Source: Cotesia glomerata
Lineage: Eukaryota; Arthropoda; Insecta; Hymenoptera; Braconidae
NCBI RefSeq assembly: GCF_020080835.1
Contig: NC_058160.1
Location: 19,021,152-19,085,151 of the forward strand
DNA length: 64,000 nt
Direction of reading: 5' to 3'
The position numbers and the translations under genes were made by a program. The notes below the pieces were generated by a model that saw only the letters and a program-made list of their open reading frames with translations, did no database searches and was not told the origin of the DNA. Below are positions 32,123 through 43,459 of this stretch, one piece after another; the stretch's first letter is position 1, and every line of letters begins with the position of its first letter.

Positions 32123-34808
32123 CAAGGGGAGGATACGACCTTGGGGAAACGGATTTGGATAATCTTTGACGCAGTGATAGTACACCATGTGGGTATACTA
32201 CCTCTGAAATACTAAAGTGCAATACTCAAAAATGGCTGAGAAAAACGCACTCAAAGTTTACTCAGCACTATAATATATTAATAGGTAAATAATTGATACA
32301 TTAAATTATTCTTTAATAAAATATTTTTTTATTTTCAACTTCATTTCTATAAATTATCTACGGTGTATATCATGAGATATTTGTAATTCATGAATAATTC
32401 TTATAACTCTCATATTCATTATAAGTTTAACTGAAAAATATATACCTGCGCCAGACAATAAGAAGGGTCGAATATGGTATGAGGGTACAATAATTCTTGT
32501 CCTCGAGTTATTGTAAACTGTACATCGATTCGAGCTCTGTTGGCCCACCGGAAGAATAGTCATGTTGTTGTCCTTGAACCTATGTTAGTCCCACCACTTT
32601 TTCAGAAGCTTGACTATAGCAGTTAGTTTCTGAATTTCGACACGAACAGACGTATTTGTGCAGTGAAATTTACTTTAAAAAATTGTTTTATAATTTATAA
32701 AAATGTCATCAAGCGAAGCCAGTTCTTCTCATGGAGATGAAAACACTCCTGATACATCCTTACATAGTGATTTATCGAAGCAACGGCTAAAAAGATGGAG
32801 TAGTGTATTATGAAGGTTTACTTCTTGAAAGTGATTTAATTGCAAAAACATCTTCTGACACTCTATCTGAAGATGCTATGTTGATTGGTAGAGAATTATA
32901 TGATAATACGTTAGATATGTTAAATAAAAAGAAGTTCGTAAGCGATCAAGAATTGATTCATGCTCAAGAAGAATGCCCAGACGGAAATTTTGAAGCAGTA
33001 GAAGATAATTCAGTTGATGACTATGTTCCAGATGAAAAAAAAAAAAACAAAAAATGATGGATTATATTCCTCTGGAATATAAAATTAAAGTTTTAAACAT
33101 AGCAAAAGCTCACCCTTCCTGGAAACTAGAGACATTACAAAAATGGATGTAGTCATTTGAAGAGAATGGATCATTTGAAAGTATGGGAAAAAGATGTTGA
33201 ACATGGTGGAACTAAATTTGATAAATATCATGTGATTGATTCTTGGACGTATGACCGCTTCGTCGAGGCAAGACAAAATTATCAACAAGTGACTACACGA
33301 AATTTGCAGCAATGGGCTTTAGCTGCAGCCAGCCAGTTTCCTAATCTTCAATTTACAGCGTCCGACCCATGGGTAAAAATTTAAACAAAGACACAACATT
33401 CGTCAACGCAAAATTACAAAATTTGTAACAGACAAAGAAGTTCACACCATGCCAGAAATTATCGCCTCTGCAGAAATGTTTCGCATTCAAACAAAACAAT
33501 TGATATCTAACTTCGATAGTGACTTCGTTATTAATACAGATCAAACAGGTATATAAATTTTCTAACGGTAAACTAATTATTTTTTATTCCATTATTAAAT
33601 TTAATCGAAGTTAATCATTAGATTTTTTAAAATTCATATTTTCAGGATGTCAATACCAATCAATGTTTAATAGGACACTGATGGAAAAAGGAAGCAAAAC
33701 AGTGTTTGCAAAAGTACAAGACATGACCAAGGTGTCACACTCATATACTGCACAATATAGCATAACATTATCTGGAAAATTACTACCACATGTTTTTATT
33801 TGTTTGCAAGAGCCTACAGGTAATTTTGGGCCAAGAATAAAGAAAAACGTAGAAGAATATTTAAAAAAATACAAAAATGTTATTGTCACATCATCAAAAT
33901 CAGGAAAACTGACAACTACTCTCTATAAAAATTTTCTAGAGAAATGTTTAATGCCATATGTTCAAAAAAAATAAATTTCTTTTAATTATTGACTCGTGGA
34001 CAGGACAAGTGAAGCCAGAATTATATGATGAAATATTTCAGGATGATAAAAAAATGCCTACATGCACATTTAAAGTTATACCTCCAAAATGTACTCCGTT
34101 AGTTCAACCATGTGATGTCTATTTCTATAGACAAGTGAAAAATTTTATCAAACGATTGCAAAGTACCGCTGAACTTCTAGACAAGAATTATGAAATTCAT
34201 TCCCGAGAGGATTGCATAAAAATTCATTCGATTATTCATCACCAATTGTCAGCTTCAATATTTCGAGACATGATGGAATATGCCTGGTTCGCCAGCGGGC
34301 TTTGTGACACAAGAAATTTTTTTACTAATGTCAATGATGGGTGTTTCTCATTAGACCGTTTAAAAATACCGTGTCATTGTAAAAAAGCAGCATTTATTTG
34401 TTGTTCTTGGTGTAGAAAAAGTTTTTGTTTTGAATGTTTTTATCATAAGTATCACTTAGGATCATGTAATAATATCTCATAATACGTAATTATAAAATAT
34501 TGCTTTAATTAATTAAAAAAATGTATAATTTTCCATTTAATTTTCGACTTATTATTTGTTTGTACCACCGCAGATAATTTATAGAAATGAAGTTTAAAAT
34601 TGAAAAATTTTTTATTAAAGAATAATTTAATGTATCAATTATTTACCTATTAATATATTATAGTGCTGGGTAAACTTTGAGTGCGTTTTTCTCAGCCATT
34701 TTTGAGTATTGCACTTTAGTATTTCAGAGGTAGTATACCCACATAGTGTACTACCACTACGTCAAAGATTATCAAAATCGGTTTCCCCAAGGTCGTATCC
34801 TCCCCTTG
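32123..34808 (+). mobile_element. 2.7-kb DDE DNA transposon, ~190-bp inverted ends, TTA target duplication
   Basis: The ends CAAGGGGAGGATACGACC and GGTCGTATCCTCCCCTTG are perfect inverted copies, and similarity continues inward for about 190 bases ('ctcaaaaatggctgagaaaa'). TTA flanks both sides (32120-32122, 34809-34811). It interrupts the minus-strand LINE between ORF1 and the endonuclease. Confidence 0.85.
32703..34482 (+). pseudogene. DDE-superfamily transposase (CENP-B/pogo-like fold) with C-terminal Cys/His cluster
   Basis: A likely start is ATG 32703 (MSSSEASSSHGDENTPD), then a frame change to 32803-33055 (acidic, ending in Lys-rich KKKKNKK). 33157-33384 is a helix-turn-helix-like region (NLQQWALAAASQFPNL, FTASDPWV), which continues after another frame change at about 33380 as FKQRHNIRQRKITKFV. 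The catalytic part has NTDQT at about 33535 (first Asp). A possible intron (33549-33645) joins it to the next piece. LLIIDSWTGQ (second Asp) is at about 33980, followed by PLVQPCDVYF. The C-terminus has CHCKKAAFICCSWC and CFECFYHKYHLGSC, a likely zinc-binding extension. The superfamily is uncertain; TTA duplications are unusual for Tc1/mariner relatives, which use TA. Confidence 0.75.
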
Positions 34809-34859
34809 TTAGTACACTTAAAGATGAGAAAGTATTCTTAATAGAGATATTCGCAGAAT

Positions 34860-35530
34860 CAGATAGATGTTAATCAAGCAGTGTGAGATCGGATTCATGA
34901 TTTATAATAAGCCTTTCCGAATCCTCATCCTTCCTAACAAAGATTTGCCCACATTTAGCCCAAACAAATTTGAAATTTCTATTCTTCGCCTTCTCTTTGA
35001 TTTTCAGTAGTAATCGATGAGTCTCAGGAAGCCTCATCAACTTGTACAGGAAACACTTTTTTTGCTAAAAGATTTCCTAACTTGCGCTTCTTATCAACGA
35101 TGAAATCACGAGTAGGAGTTGACATCAATGAGATAATGTAAGAGTGAGTATTAGATGTATTCTGATTTTGCAATTGTTTATTTTTATTTACAAATTTACG
35201 AGCATTCAAAACACTGCCAATCAGATTTGGCAACTCTAGACTCTTTAACACTGCAGCTGAAATATCACCTGATGTTAAATTATTTGCAACTATATCAAGG
35301 ATACCTGAAATCACCAGTTCAGAAGTGCTACCTAAAACTTGCTGAGGAACAGACGATACAAGAGCTGATTTCTCTACTTTTGATAGTCTTTTAGAAATTA
35401 ACTCCAAATCAGATTTTCGTGATTCTTTCAAATTCGAAAGATCTGAACTAATTGAAGCAATTGACTCAGCATCCTTCTTAGTACACACACTATTGGTACT
35501 TTGCAAATTCTCAAGCCGTAACAATTTGAT
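34860..35530 (-). pseudogene. LINE ORF1 protein, C-terminal part
   Basis: The minus-strand frame from 35524 to 35024 encodes a 166-residue stretch with a heptad-like helical part (IASISSDLSNLKESRKSDLE; LISKRLSKVEKS). After the stop at 35024-35026 the next frame gives KIKEKAKNRNFKFVWAKCGQ then IFVRKDEDSERL and NHESDLTLL. The FKFVWxxxGxIFVRK ending is typical of ORF1 proteins of Jockey/CR1-type insect LINEs, which act as RNA-binding nucleic-acid chaperones. It lies just upstream of the DDE insertion and in order with the endonuclease and RT pieces. Confidence 0.7.
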
Positions 35531-35787
35531 GCTCAGAGATAATTTGATAAAACTTTACTGACAAGTTGTCACTTGTTGCACACACTGTAGATCTTTTATA
35601 AGTTCTCTAACTGTTACTGTTGGATGCCCAGGGTCAAATTGATAACAATTTACCAACAGAGTTGTCATCAAATAGATGATGTTTTCGAAATCTGGTAAAC
35701 TTCAAGTGAGAGTTGACATCAACTGATGCTAATTTGGCTAGCAGCCCACTGCACACGGAAACCACTGTCAACTTAACCTCTTCAATG

Positions 35788-36338
35788 ATGAGAAATTAAT
35801 CCACAGATTCGGTAGAATCTGGCGCCAAGTTCCGTTCAAAAATCCCGTTGTAAACGGAGCGCCAGACTACCGACTGTGTTTACTGTAAGCAGAACGGTAT
35901 TTCGAGAATGCAAAATTTTATTTAATTATATGGTTCTCCTTTTTCCAAAATGATATATTATAAAAGTAATTTATACTTTATTTTACTGATATTAATTAAT
36001 TATAATCAATTATAACACTTAATTCACTTAAAATTATTAAATTTTATCAGCACAAACTATAGTAAGCCCAGAAATTTCGATGCTGACTTTTTTTCGATGG
36101 GGAATATCAGCGCCACAGACTAGATAAAATGAATATGTGTAGTAATCCTTCCTATAGACACGCAACTACAGTAAAAAAAAGTGATTCGTAGCTTGCATCT
36201 ATGGCCGCCAGGGTGCACTGGAATTACATCTACATAAACTGTAGCTTCAAGGGGATAGTTTGCAGTAAAAAATGCAGTCAACACGAGATTTAAGTTGTTA
36301 TCAATTGTAAATTTTCATTATAATTACAAAAATACTAA
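35788..36338 (+). repeat. Interspersed repeat A (copies at 53109-53470 and, inverted, 54650-54990)
   Basis: It starts 'ttaatccacagattcggtag' and contains 'cgccagactaccga', 'gcacaaactatagtaa' and 'ggggatagtttgc'. The first ~120 bases are nearly the same at 53109, and the last part matches 54650-54990 on the other strand. No protein is encoded. Confidence 0.75.
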
Positions 36339-36850
36339 AATCCGAACAAAAACAGTTTCACTGTAAAAAGTCGCGCCAAGTCCACGTTCATAAGACTATT
36401 AGGAAAAAAATTTTTTTTCTTTACAAATACAAAATAAAAAATAAAAAATCTAAGTAACCGATATGATTGTTTATGATTTTCGGAAATTAAAAAATTTTAT
36501 TGTAAATTTAAAAATTAAAAAATTTTTAGAACGTACTTGGTGTGCGTCATTGTGTATTTCAATTTTTTAAAGTCCTAGTAAATAGATTTTACGAATTTCA
36601 TTAAAAGTAAAATATTTTGCAACCACGCACACTAAATACGTTCTAAAATTTTTTTTTAATTTTTAAATTTACAATAAAATTTTTTTTAATTTCCGAAAAT
36701 CATAAACAATCATATCGGTTACTTAGATTTTTTAATTTTTTTATTTTGTATCTTTTTGTAAAGAAAAAAAAAAATTTTTTTTTCCTAATAGTCTTATGAA
36801 CGTGGACTTGGCGCGACTTTTTTTACAGTGAAACTGTTTTTGTTCGGATT
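36339..36850. mobile_element. Foldback MITE, arms of about 230 bases
   Basis: 'tccgaacaaaaacagtttca' at the left and its inverse at 36820-36849 continue as paired arms through 'aaccgatatgattgtttatg' to the centre at about 36595. It lies directly after repeat A, and the copy at 54500-54646 has the same neighbour, so both were amplified together or share one target. Confidence 0.85.
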
Positions 36851-38701
36851 TTTAATTACTTTGTAATCCGCAACGAACAAATAGGTAAAATTTATATGTC
36901 AATCTGCAGATTGCAATTTGTTGCTTGCAATATTGCTGAAGCAAAAATGCCCGGGGGCAAAACATCAACAAGTAGAGATCGTTACAAAAATTCTTAATCC
37001 TACAGTACCCTCTTATGGAGCGTCTATACCGCAGTTTCTAACTAAGTTGCGCTGTCCACCGGACCCTCACGCTCTATCAAAATTCTTAATCCTGACGGTA
37101 CCCTCTTATGGAGCGTCTATACCGCAGTTTCTAACTAAGTCGCGCTGTCCACCGGACCCTCACGCTCTATCAAAATTCTTAATCCTGACGGTACCCTCTT
37201 ATGGAGCGTCTATACCGCAGTTTCTAACTAAGTCGCGCTGTCCACCGGACCCTCACGCTCTTAGACTGTCTGAACTACTCTACTCGGCAAAACATCAACA
37301 AGTAGAGAATGTACACACTCACACACACATATCCCGCACGATCTTCACACACATAACCCGCTCACACACACACACTGGCTCTACTTAACTTTTATTTTTG
37401 ACTTATAAAATTAAACTCCAAAAATTACAACATTAATTTTTACTAAAATTTTCAGTCATTAGCTCGCAAATAAATCGTAAACCATTTTCACAACTAATAA
37501 TTTAATTCTCAAAAAAATCTACACTAAAAACCGATGCTTGAATTTATTCCAAATTATCTACGAGTTTAATACTCAACTTAAAATAAATTTTTAGGAACAA
37601 TATCGACGCATAAATTTTAATCCAATTTCAACTCGTAAATTTTATTTCTTAAATTTTGAATAAATTCTTAAGAATATTTCTTTATAAAATTCTAACTACT
37701 TTTCTGGGATTTAATCCACGCCGTTAAATATTTTTATAAATAATTCCAATAAAATAATAATTTTAATTTTCAATAGTTTAATGTATAAATGACCACGTGG
37801 AATTTTTCGATTTATAAATAATTAATAAAACAAACTATCTTAATGTAAAATAAATTCACGAAAAATTATCCACGGGTATCCAATCTTAATTGCGTCGAAG
37901 TTCAGTAGCCAATTCTCAATAAATTATATTAAATAAATAATACTTTCTTGTAACAATTAATATTAAATAATAATAATTCAATTGTTCTTACTAATAAATT
38001 ATCGCGTAAAATAATTGCCAGGAACTTGCGCGCTCAAAATGGACGCCGATGTTCGTTAGTGCGTAGCAAGCCTTGACCTCGGGTATACGAGCGGCGCTTG
38101 CCCGATCGTGAGCTGCTGATTGGAATTATTCTCGGTGTTCAGAAATTAATTAATATTTTATTAATAAAAAATGAATTTATTTAAGCCAATCTAGGATGTT
38201 AATGATTATTAACTGGCCGAATCAATAATTTAATTTCTCACGACTCCTAAACCCAAGAGGTCTAGAACATTCCTCGGGTATAAAATCCTCCAAGAGGAAT
38301 GCTCACAATGCTAACGAATCAAATCAATTAAAGTAATTAATTATTATAAACAATTGAATTATCAAAATTTAATTAATAATGAGAAGTAGTAAAATTGATG
38401 AGCCGGGTATACGACCCCCTTGGCTCATCAAAATGTGAAAGTCTCAATACCTGGTTAAATTTGTGCTGAGGAAACTCTTTGCTCAAAACTGGCTTCCTTC
38501 TTGGACTTTTTGGTTGCTGATGTTGTTGAACTGAGCACTGCACTACTTTTAACTCACCGCAGCTACGCGATCAGCCAAGAAACCTCAGACTTACCCCCAC
38601 TTAACGCTAATGGGTCCCGAAGACCGAGACGCGCCAGTGCTGCGTCGAATAATTATCATGCGTGATCGGTTTTACCGATACAGGGTAAATTACCCTGTTA
38701 C
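36851..38701 (-). repeat. Long non-coding LTR-like block, 93-bp tandem at one end
   Basis: Read on the minus strand it begins TGTAACAGGGTAATTTACCC at 38701, goes through ~1.3 kb of AT-rich sequence and reaches three 93-bp tandem copies at about 36990-37265. A related but not identical block in the opposite orientation is 40857-43459. Both start TGTAAC and both end in 'ggagcgtctataccgc' units. A solo-LTR-like origin is inferred, not shown. The 156-codon frame at 36918-37388 is a by-product of the 31-codon repeat. Confidence 0.4.
36990..37265 (+). repeat. 93-bp tandem repeat, three copies
   Basis: 'ttatggagcgtctataccgc' starts at 37013, 37106 and 37199, so the period is 93 bases. Copies 2 and 3 are almost the same. 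Related units occur at 43215-43345 on the opposite strand. Confidence 0.9.
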
Positions 38702-39424
38702 AATATATCCTTTCATTAGTCCACACTGTTGTGAAGGCATAAACTGTCATAGCTTCTGGGTCTGGGAACCGTGAACAGAAACGTGGGCATTTTTTGTTTA
38801 ACCTTGACGAAAATAAGTCAATGGTAAAAGGTCCAGACTCTTGATTTATTTTTTCAAATGCTCTGTTGCATAGTTCCCACTCAGTGTCTATGTTTGTTAT
38901 TCTTGATGCTTTATCAGCTTCAGTATTTTGTGCTGATGGTATATAGGATGCATAAATCCAGATTTTCCTTCTTTCGCACCATTGCCAAATTTTTCTCGTC
39001 AGTTCATTTAGATGGGGGTATTGGATGCCCCCAGTTCTGTTAATGTACGATATAGCGGACGTGTTGTCTATTCGAAGTAGGACTTCGCAATTAACTAATG
39101 CGTTTGCGAAGCATTATAATCCAAAATAAGTAGCGAGAAGTTCAAGGTAATTAATACTATACTTTGTTTCCTCTTTTGTCCAGAAGTCCTGCGCGCTATT
39201 ACCATTGCAATGTGCACCCCACCCAGTCAAAGATGCATCTGTAGATATTTCTAGTTTAAATTTTTGGGTTCTTATCGGGTTAGCAGCAGATAGAGCAGTT
39301 TTTTCCCACCAGATTAGTTCGTCTAATATCGATTTACTCATATGGACTTTTCCCTCGTAATCATCATCACTGAGGATTAAGGCAAGGTATTTTTGTCTTT
39401 CCAATCTTTTGCAATAGATTGAAC
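38690..39424 (-). pseudogene. DIRS-like element RT C-terminus and RNase H
   Basis: The minus strand from 39424 reads GSIYCKRLERQKYLALILSD, then WWEKTALSAANPIRTQKFKL, EISTDASLTGWGAHCNG (the RNase H TDAS motif) and INYLELLATYFGL. After a frame break near 39113 it continues with NCEVLLRIDNTSAISYINR, GGIQYPHLNELTRKIWQWC and IDLFSSRLNKKCPRF. These are hallmarks of the RNase H-like and connecting domains of DIRS/Ngaro-type retroelements, which integrate through a tyrosine recombinase. No recombinase is found; the frame ends at the LTR-like block at 38701. Confidence 0.75.
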
Positions 39425-39790
39425 CGTATTGCCTTTTTGGTTAGGAGCTTGTTGATTTCCGAATTAATTTTAATAAGTTCGCTTTTTGACCAGCTTTGTT
39501 CAGTTGGTAGCGTAGTTTGTACTGGGGTCTCCCTGAAGGGTATTTTATACCCTTTATACCCTTTTATACATTGGAGTATGAACTTATCGCTGGTTATTTG
39601 TTCCCATTCTTTATAGAAGTCTTTTAGCCGACCGGTTGATATGCTTACCTCGTCTATTTTTTCCGCGCTGTGTAGTGGCTCGACGACCTGCTCGAGGGCT
39701 TGGTTGAGTTGTAGCTGGATTTTTGGGTCCTGGGCTTGAACTTGTAACCGGAAGGTTTCAGATTAAATTACAACGTCATACTTGGACTTG
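39425..39790 (-). pseudogene. DIRS-like RT N-terminal fragment
   Basis: The minus strand reads KIQLQLNQALEQVVEPLHSA, TGRLKDFYKEWEQITSDKFI, IPFRETPVQTTLPTEQSW and ELIKINSEINKLLTKKAIR, the region before the RT palm. It then passes straight to the post-palm sequence at 39424, so the catalytic palm is deleted. Confidence 0.65.
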
Positions 39791-40740
39791 TAGACCAGTG
39801 CACTCGATGGCCGGCAAGGTAAAATGTATACGTGAACAAGTTATCTGGCCGCGCTGTGTTGCTTCGGCAAACTCTGTTTTAGCGCGAGAGCTACAATTTG
39901 GGACTGAGTGGAGGTGGTAGGAGAGCACTTTGGGAAGAGCAGGAGTAAGCTCGCTCTCTTCGGTCATCGGCAGCCAAACGAGTTGATTGACTCTAGGACG
40001 TCGTTGCCTATACGTACAACACTTGGGACGCGTCGGCGATGGTTGAGCGGGTAGACAGGCGTCCATCCTTATTGGAGAACGGAAGACCGAGACCAGGTCC
40101 TGTTAGAATGGTCTATGAGGCGTTCTCGGGTTGGCCAGGAGGCCAGGAAGTCGGTGCCGTACTACCTCGTGGATTGGTCAACTTCAACTACAGGAATTCC
40201 GTACTTGCGTCCATTCACCGTCGAGTTGTTCATCCAGCAGTCAGCAGGCATATCGTCGAGTACGTTTCTTTATGTGAGATTTATATTTACTTAATAAGTG
40301 AATTATAATTATAGAGTCAGTGAATTTTGATATTGAGTCTTGGAGATGTCAAGTCATTATTTTATTGTGAATATTTTCATTAATTAGATCAATTGTAAAG
40401 TGTACTCGTTGTTTGTGTCGAGTGAATAAACCAGTTGTTAATTATAACCTATCTCTTATCCCTGCAGTCCACCTCTCTCACTCTCAATACATTTTCTTGT
40501 GATCAGGAAAGTGATTTTCCCACGCCCTGGTCGAGCTAGCTTGGTAGGGAACTCAGCACCAAGAGGCTGAGTTCTCAACATCTTTATTTACTCTTGATGG
40601 CGCCGTTTTGGTGCCAAGTGTTAAGTGGAGTCGTCCCGAGGAGGTCACAGACCTGGGCGAGGGCCCCCCTTATAAACTTTAATATCTTCTTGGTTTAGTT
40701 CCCCACCTACTTGCCCCTTGCAGGTGGGTATTTCGAGTTT
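39791..40740. other. Non-coding GC-richer insertion, origin unknown
   Basis: It separates DIRS-like RT from a downstream gag-like remnant. Short frames on both strands (40039-40308 and 39776-40066) are not supported by any motif. 40380-40580 contains 'gaataaaccagttg' and an imperfect 'aagaggctgagttc' palindrome, perhaps an LTR edge. Nothing certain. Confidence 0.35.
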
Positions 40741-40856
40741 CCCTGGTCCCTCGACTTTAAAGCTGGCGTTTTAGGGACAGATTTTATGTTAACGCATGCT
40801 TTTTCAATATCTTTTGCTTCTTTGACTGTCTCTGCAAATTTTTTCCCGTATAGCCT
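40741..40856 (-). pseudogene. DIRS-like gag C-terminal remnant
   Basis: The minus strand reads GKKFAETVKEAKDIEKACVN then IKSVPKTPALKSRDQGNSKY, which resembles the end of DIRS-type gag. It would continue the frame of 43465-44198 if the block 40857-43459 were an insertion. Confidence 0.5.
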
Positions 40857-43459
40857 GTAACGGAGTACACGGGGCCTTCTTTACCCAGAGAAGGTCTCCA
40901 ATCCGCGTGAGTTAGTTATCGACTGATCCCCCAGGGCGCTGTGCTCCGAAGCACTCGCACCTCTAGCTATAAGCTAGTGAGTAAGTCCATGAGATTAAAC
41001 GTCGGCGAGGAGAGTGAGTGGAGAAGACGGAGCGAAGAAAGAAACGCACCGACAAAGCTGAGAAGATTCATTGTGACCGAACAGTCAAATCTAACGGTCG
41101 CACAAAAGTTAACAAACATCAAAGCACAGGTAATTATTTTTATTTCGCTCAAGATACAGTGGAACGAAGCGATACAAATCAATTAATTTATTGCTTGCTA
41201 GGCCTTCTGCCAGCTTGCGTAAATTGATTTTAATTAGTGATAATTTCTAATGCTTATTTGCGGTTACAGATTTTGTAAAGTATTCGAGGAACGAGTGACG
41301 GTGACCTGGGTCTCGCCGCCAAGTAGATTCATCCACCAAGGAGGGACTTGTACCAGCAACGACGACAAGAAGTTGTATCTCCTCGAGGGAGTTCATTAGC
41401 GTCGTAAAGAAAAACTCCAGGTACAAATAAAATGTCTCCATAATCTCTTGGTGATGCGGTATCAGCCAGGCATTAAAGTCGGCTGAAGGTCATCGCCATT
41501 TCACGTTCGGTCACAATTATTAGTTTAAGTATTATGTCGTAGAATTTACTTAATTATTATATTGAAATTTATTTATTAGAATTTACTTGGAATATTCTTT
41601 GGGATATTATTTAAAGTATTATTTAAAATATTGTTTAGAATATTCTTTAGGAGGTTATTAAGAATTTATTAAAAATAAAATTCAGAATGAAATTAAGAAA
41701 AGTCCAGAATAAAATTAAAAATGAAGTTAAAAGCAAGCCAGGAATAATTACTAAATAGTTAATTAACAAAACCAGGAATTATTTCGGATTGTTAATTAAC
41801 TACGTAGGCAGAGTTTGGACTGACTTTACCAGGAATAATTTCGGTTGGTCATTTCATGACTTCGGTGCCATGTAGAACAAAATGTCGTTGATAATCGAGT
41901 TGGTCGGATTTATTTAATTAATTGCTTAAAATAAAATCAGTAAAATGTTTTAGAGGAACTTTAGTAAAAATCATTTGAAGTAAAATTTATTAAATTCGGG
42001 AAAGTAATTTATAATAAAATTTAATTGTTTAAAATAAAATCATTTGCAATAAATTTAGAATCAGTCAAAATTGCTAGAAAATTGTTCGTGTAAATTTGTT
42101 AATTAAAAGTAGAAAATAAAACTTGTAAAAATTCGTCAGAGAAAAAATTACACCAAAAACTTGCGACAGAGACGCAAGACCGAGCGAGAGCGTCAGCCAT
42201 CTTGTCCCGCGTGAAGCGCTGGGTAGAGGACACTCAAGGTCGAGACTAAAATCGTACTGTGTTGCTAGGCAGAAAATAATCCTCGAATAAAATAAAATAA
42301 AATAAATGCTAAGTTTTTCGTGCAACACAATAGAACGTAAAATAAAATAATGTAGAGAAAATAAAACTCGATTATTGAATGACAAGTAAAACAGTTTAGT
42401 AAAAATTAATTACATAAAATCAATTGATGAATTTTAGTTGATAACAAATTAAGTTCTTAATTAAATAAAATAATCTGGACACAAATTAGAAATATTCGGA
42501 GAACAACTAAATAAATAATTGACAAATTCTGGTAAAATAAATTATCCAAAGTAAAATAATTTAACACAACAACTTATAAAATAAATTAAGTAAATTCAAT
42601 AAGAATAAAATTTCGTAAATCTCGGATTTAACCAACATTGTTGGCAGATTATTAAGACCTCTGTCATTAGATTTTAATCTATTAATTCAAGATACGAAGA
42701 CCTCTTGTAATTAAATATTTATTGTTGTATTATTAAGACCACGGTAATAAATTAGTTAATGATTTTAATTTGAAATTTGGAATTGGATTAGGATTTATGA
42801 AACAAGTTAGGAACTCGGATTTAGCAAATTAATGAATGAAATAAATGGATCTAGGTATTAAATCGGATTTCATTTAATTTTGGGAAATTAATTTTGTTAA
42901 ATTGGAAAATAAATATATAAATTTTAATCTGTAAAGTCCGGGGAAATATTTAGTGTGTTTGGAAATTTAATTAATAGTGTGAGTGGGTTAGTGTTAAGTA
43001 TTGTAGTGTTGCCTAGGGATTCATGGTATCCTCCTCTGCTTCCTGGGCACACTTAGAGTCCTTTGCATAGACGCCCAGGTGGGGGTGCAATAGGCATAAG
43101 TATTTTAAATAAATATTGTGGGTGTGTGTGGAATAGAAAATATTATTGCAGTGTAGCCTAGGGATACATGGTATCCTCCTCTGCTTCCTGGGCGCACTTA
43201 GAAGCCGTTGTATAGACGCCGGATTTGGGGTACAACGGTAGTAAGATAGAAATCGCGGTATAGACGCTCCATATGAGGGTACTGTTCGGGAATAGACACT
43301 ATGATAGAAACCGTGATAGGACGCTCCATAAGAGGATATCATCGGGATTAGTTTCATTTAATTATTTTGTAAGGGGTTTTATTGTGTATTAAGGGTTGGT
43401 TAAATAAAATGGATTGTAAAAATGAATTTCTTGTTATAATTTCTGTTTCCTTCCTGACA
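40857..43459 (+). repeat. Long non-coding LTR-like block inside DIRS-like gag
   Basis: It starts TGTAACGGAGTACACGGGG and ends in TTCCTTCCTGACA, with an AATAAA about 55 bases before the end. In between are a ~350-base GC-richer leader, about 1.5 kb of AT-rich DNA and repeated 'gtatcctcctctgcttcctg' and 'ggtatagacgctcc' units near 43015-43330. It separates two gag pieces. No clear target duplication is seen, so the mechanism is unproven. Confidence 0.4.

Larger units (their letters stand above)
29730..35790 (-). mobile_element. LINE (Jockey/CR1/L2 group) on the minus strand, deleted and multiply interrupted
   Basis: The 3' end on the minus strand is (ATCA)n at 29730-29750, the simple-repeat tail of such LINEs, planted inside the purine-rich element. 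Going up the minus strand one meets RT (30033-31319), a SINE-like unit, an endonuclease piece, a second SINE-like unit, another endonuclease piece, the DDE transposon (32123-34808) and ORF1 (about 34860-35530). The untranslated leader runs to about 35790. Part of the endonuclease and the RT N-terminus are deleted. Confidence 0.75.

Noticed and set aside
36918..37388. 156-codon repeat protein
   Set aside because: Explained by a 93-bp tandem repeat; no start context, signal or homolog recognised.
40039..40308. Frame in the DIRS-region insertion and its minus-strand partner
   Set aside because: No domain, overlapping frames on both strands, repetitive context.
42074..42385. 103-codon minus-strand frame in the AT-rich LTR-like block
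   Set aside because: Hydrophobic AT-rich composition only; no supporting motif or splice structure.
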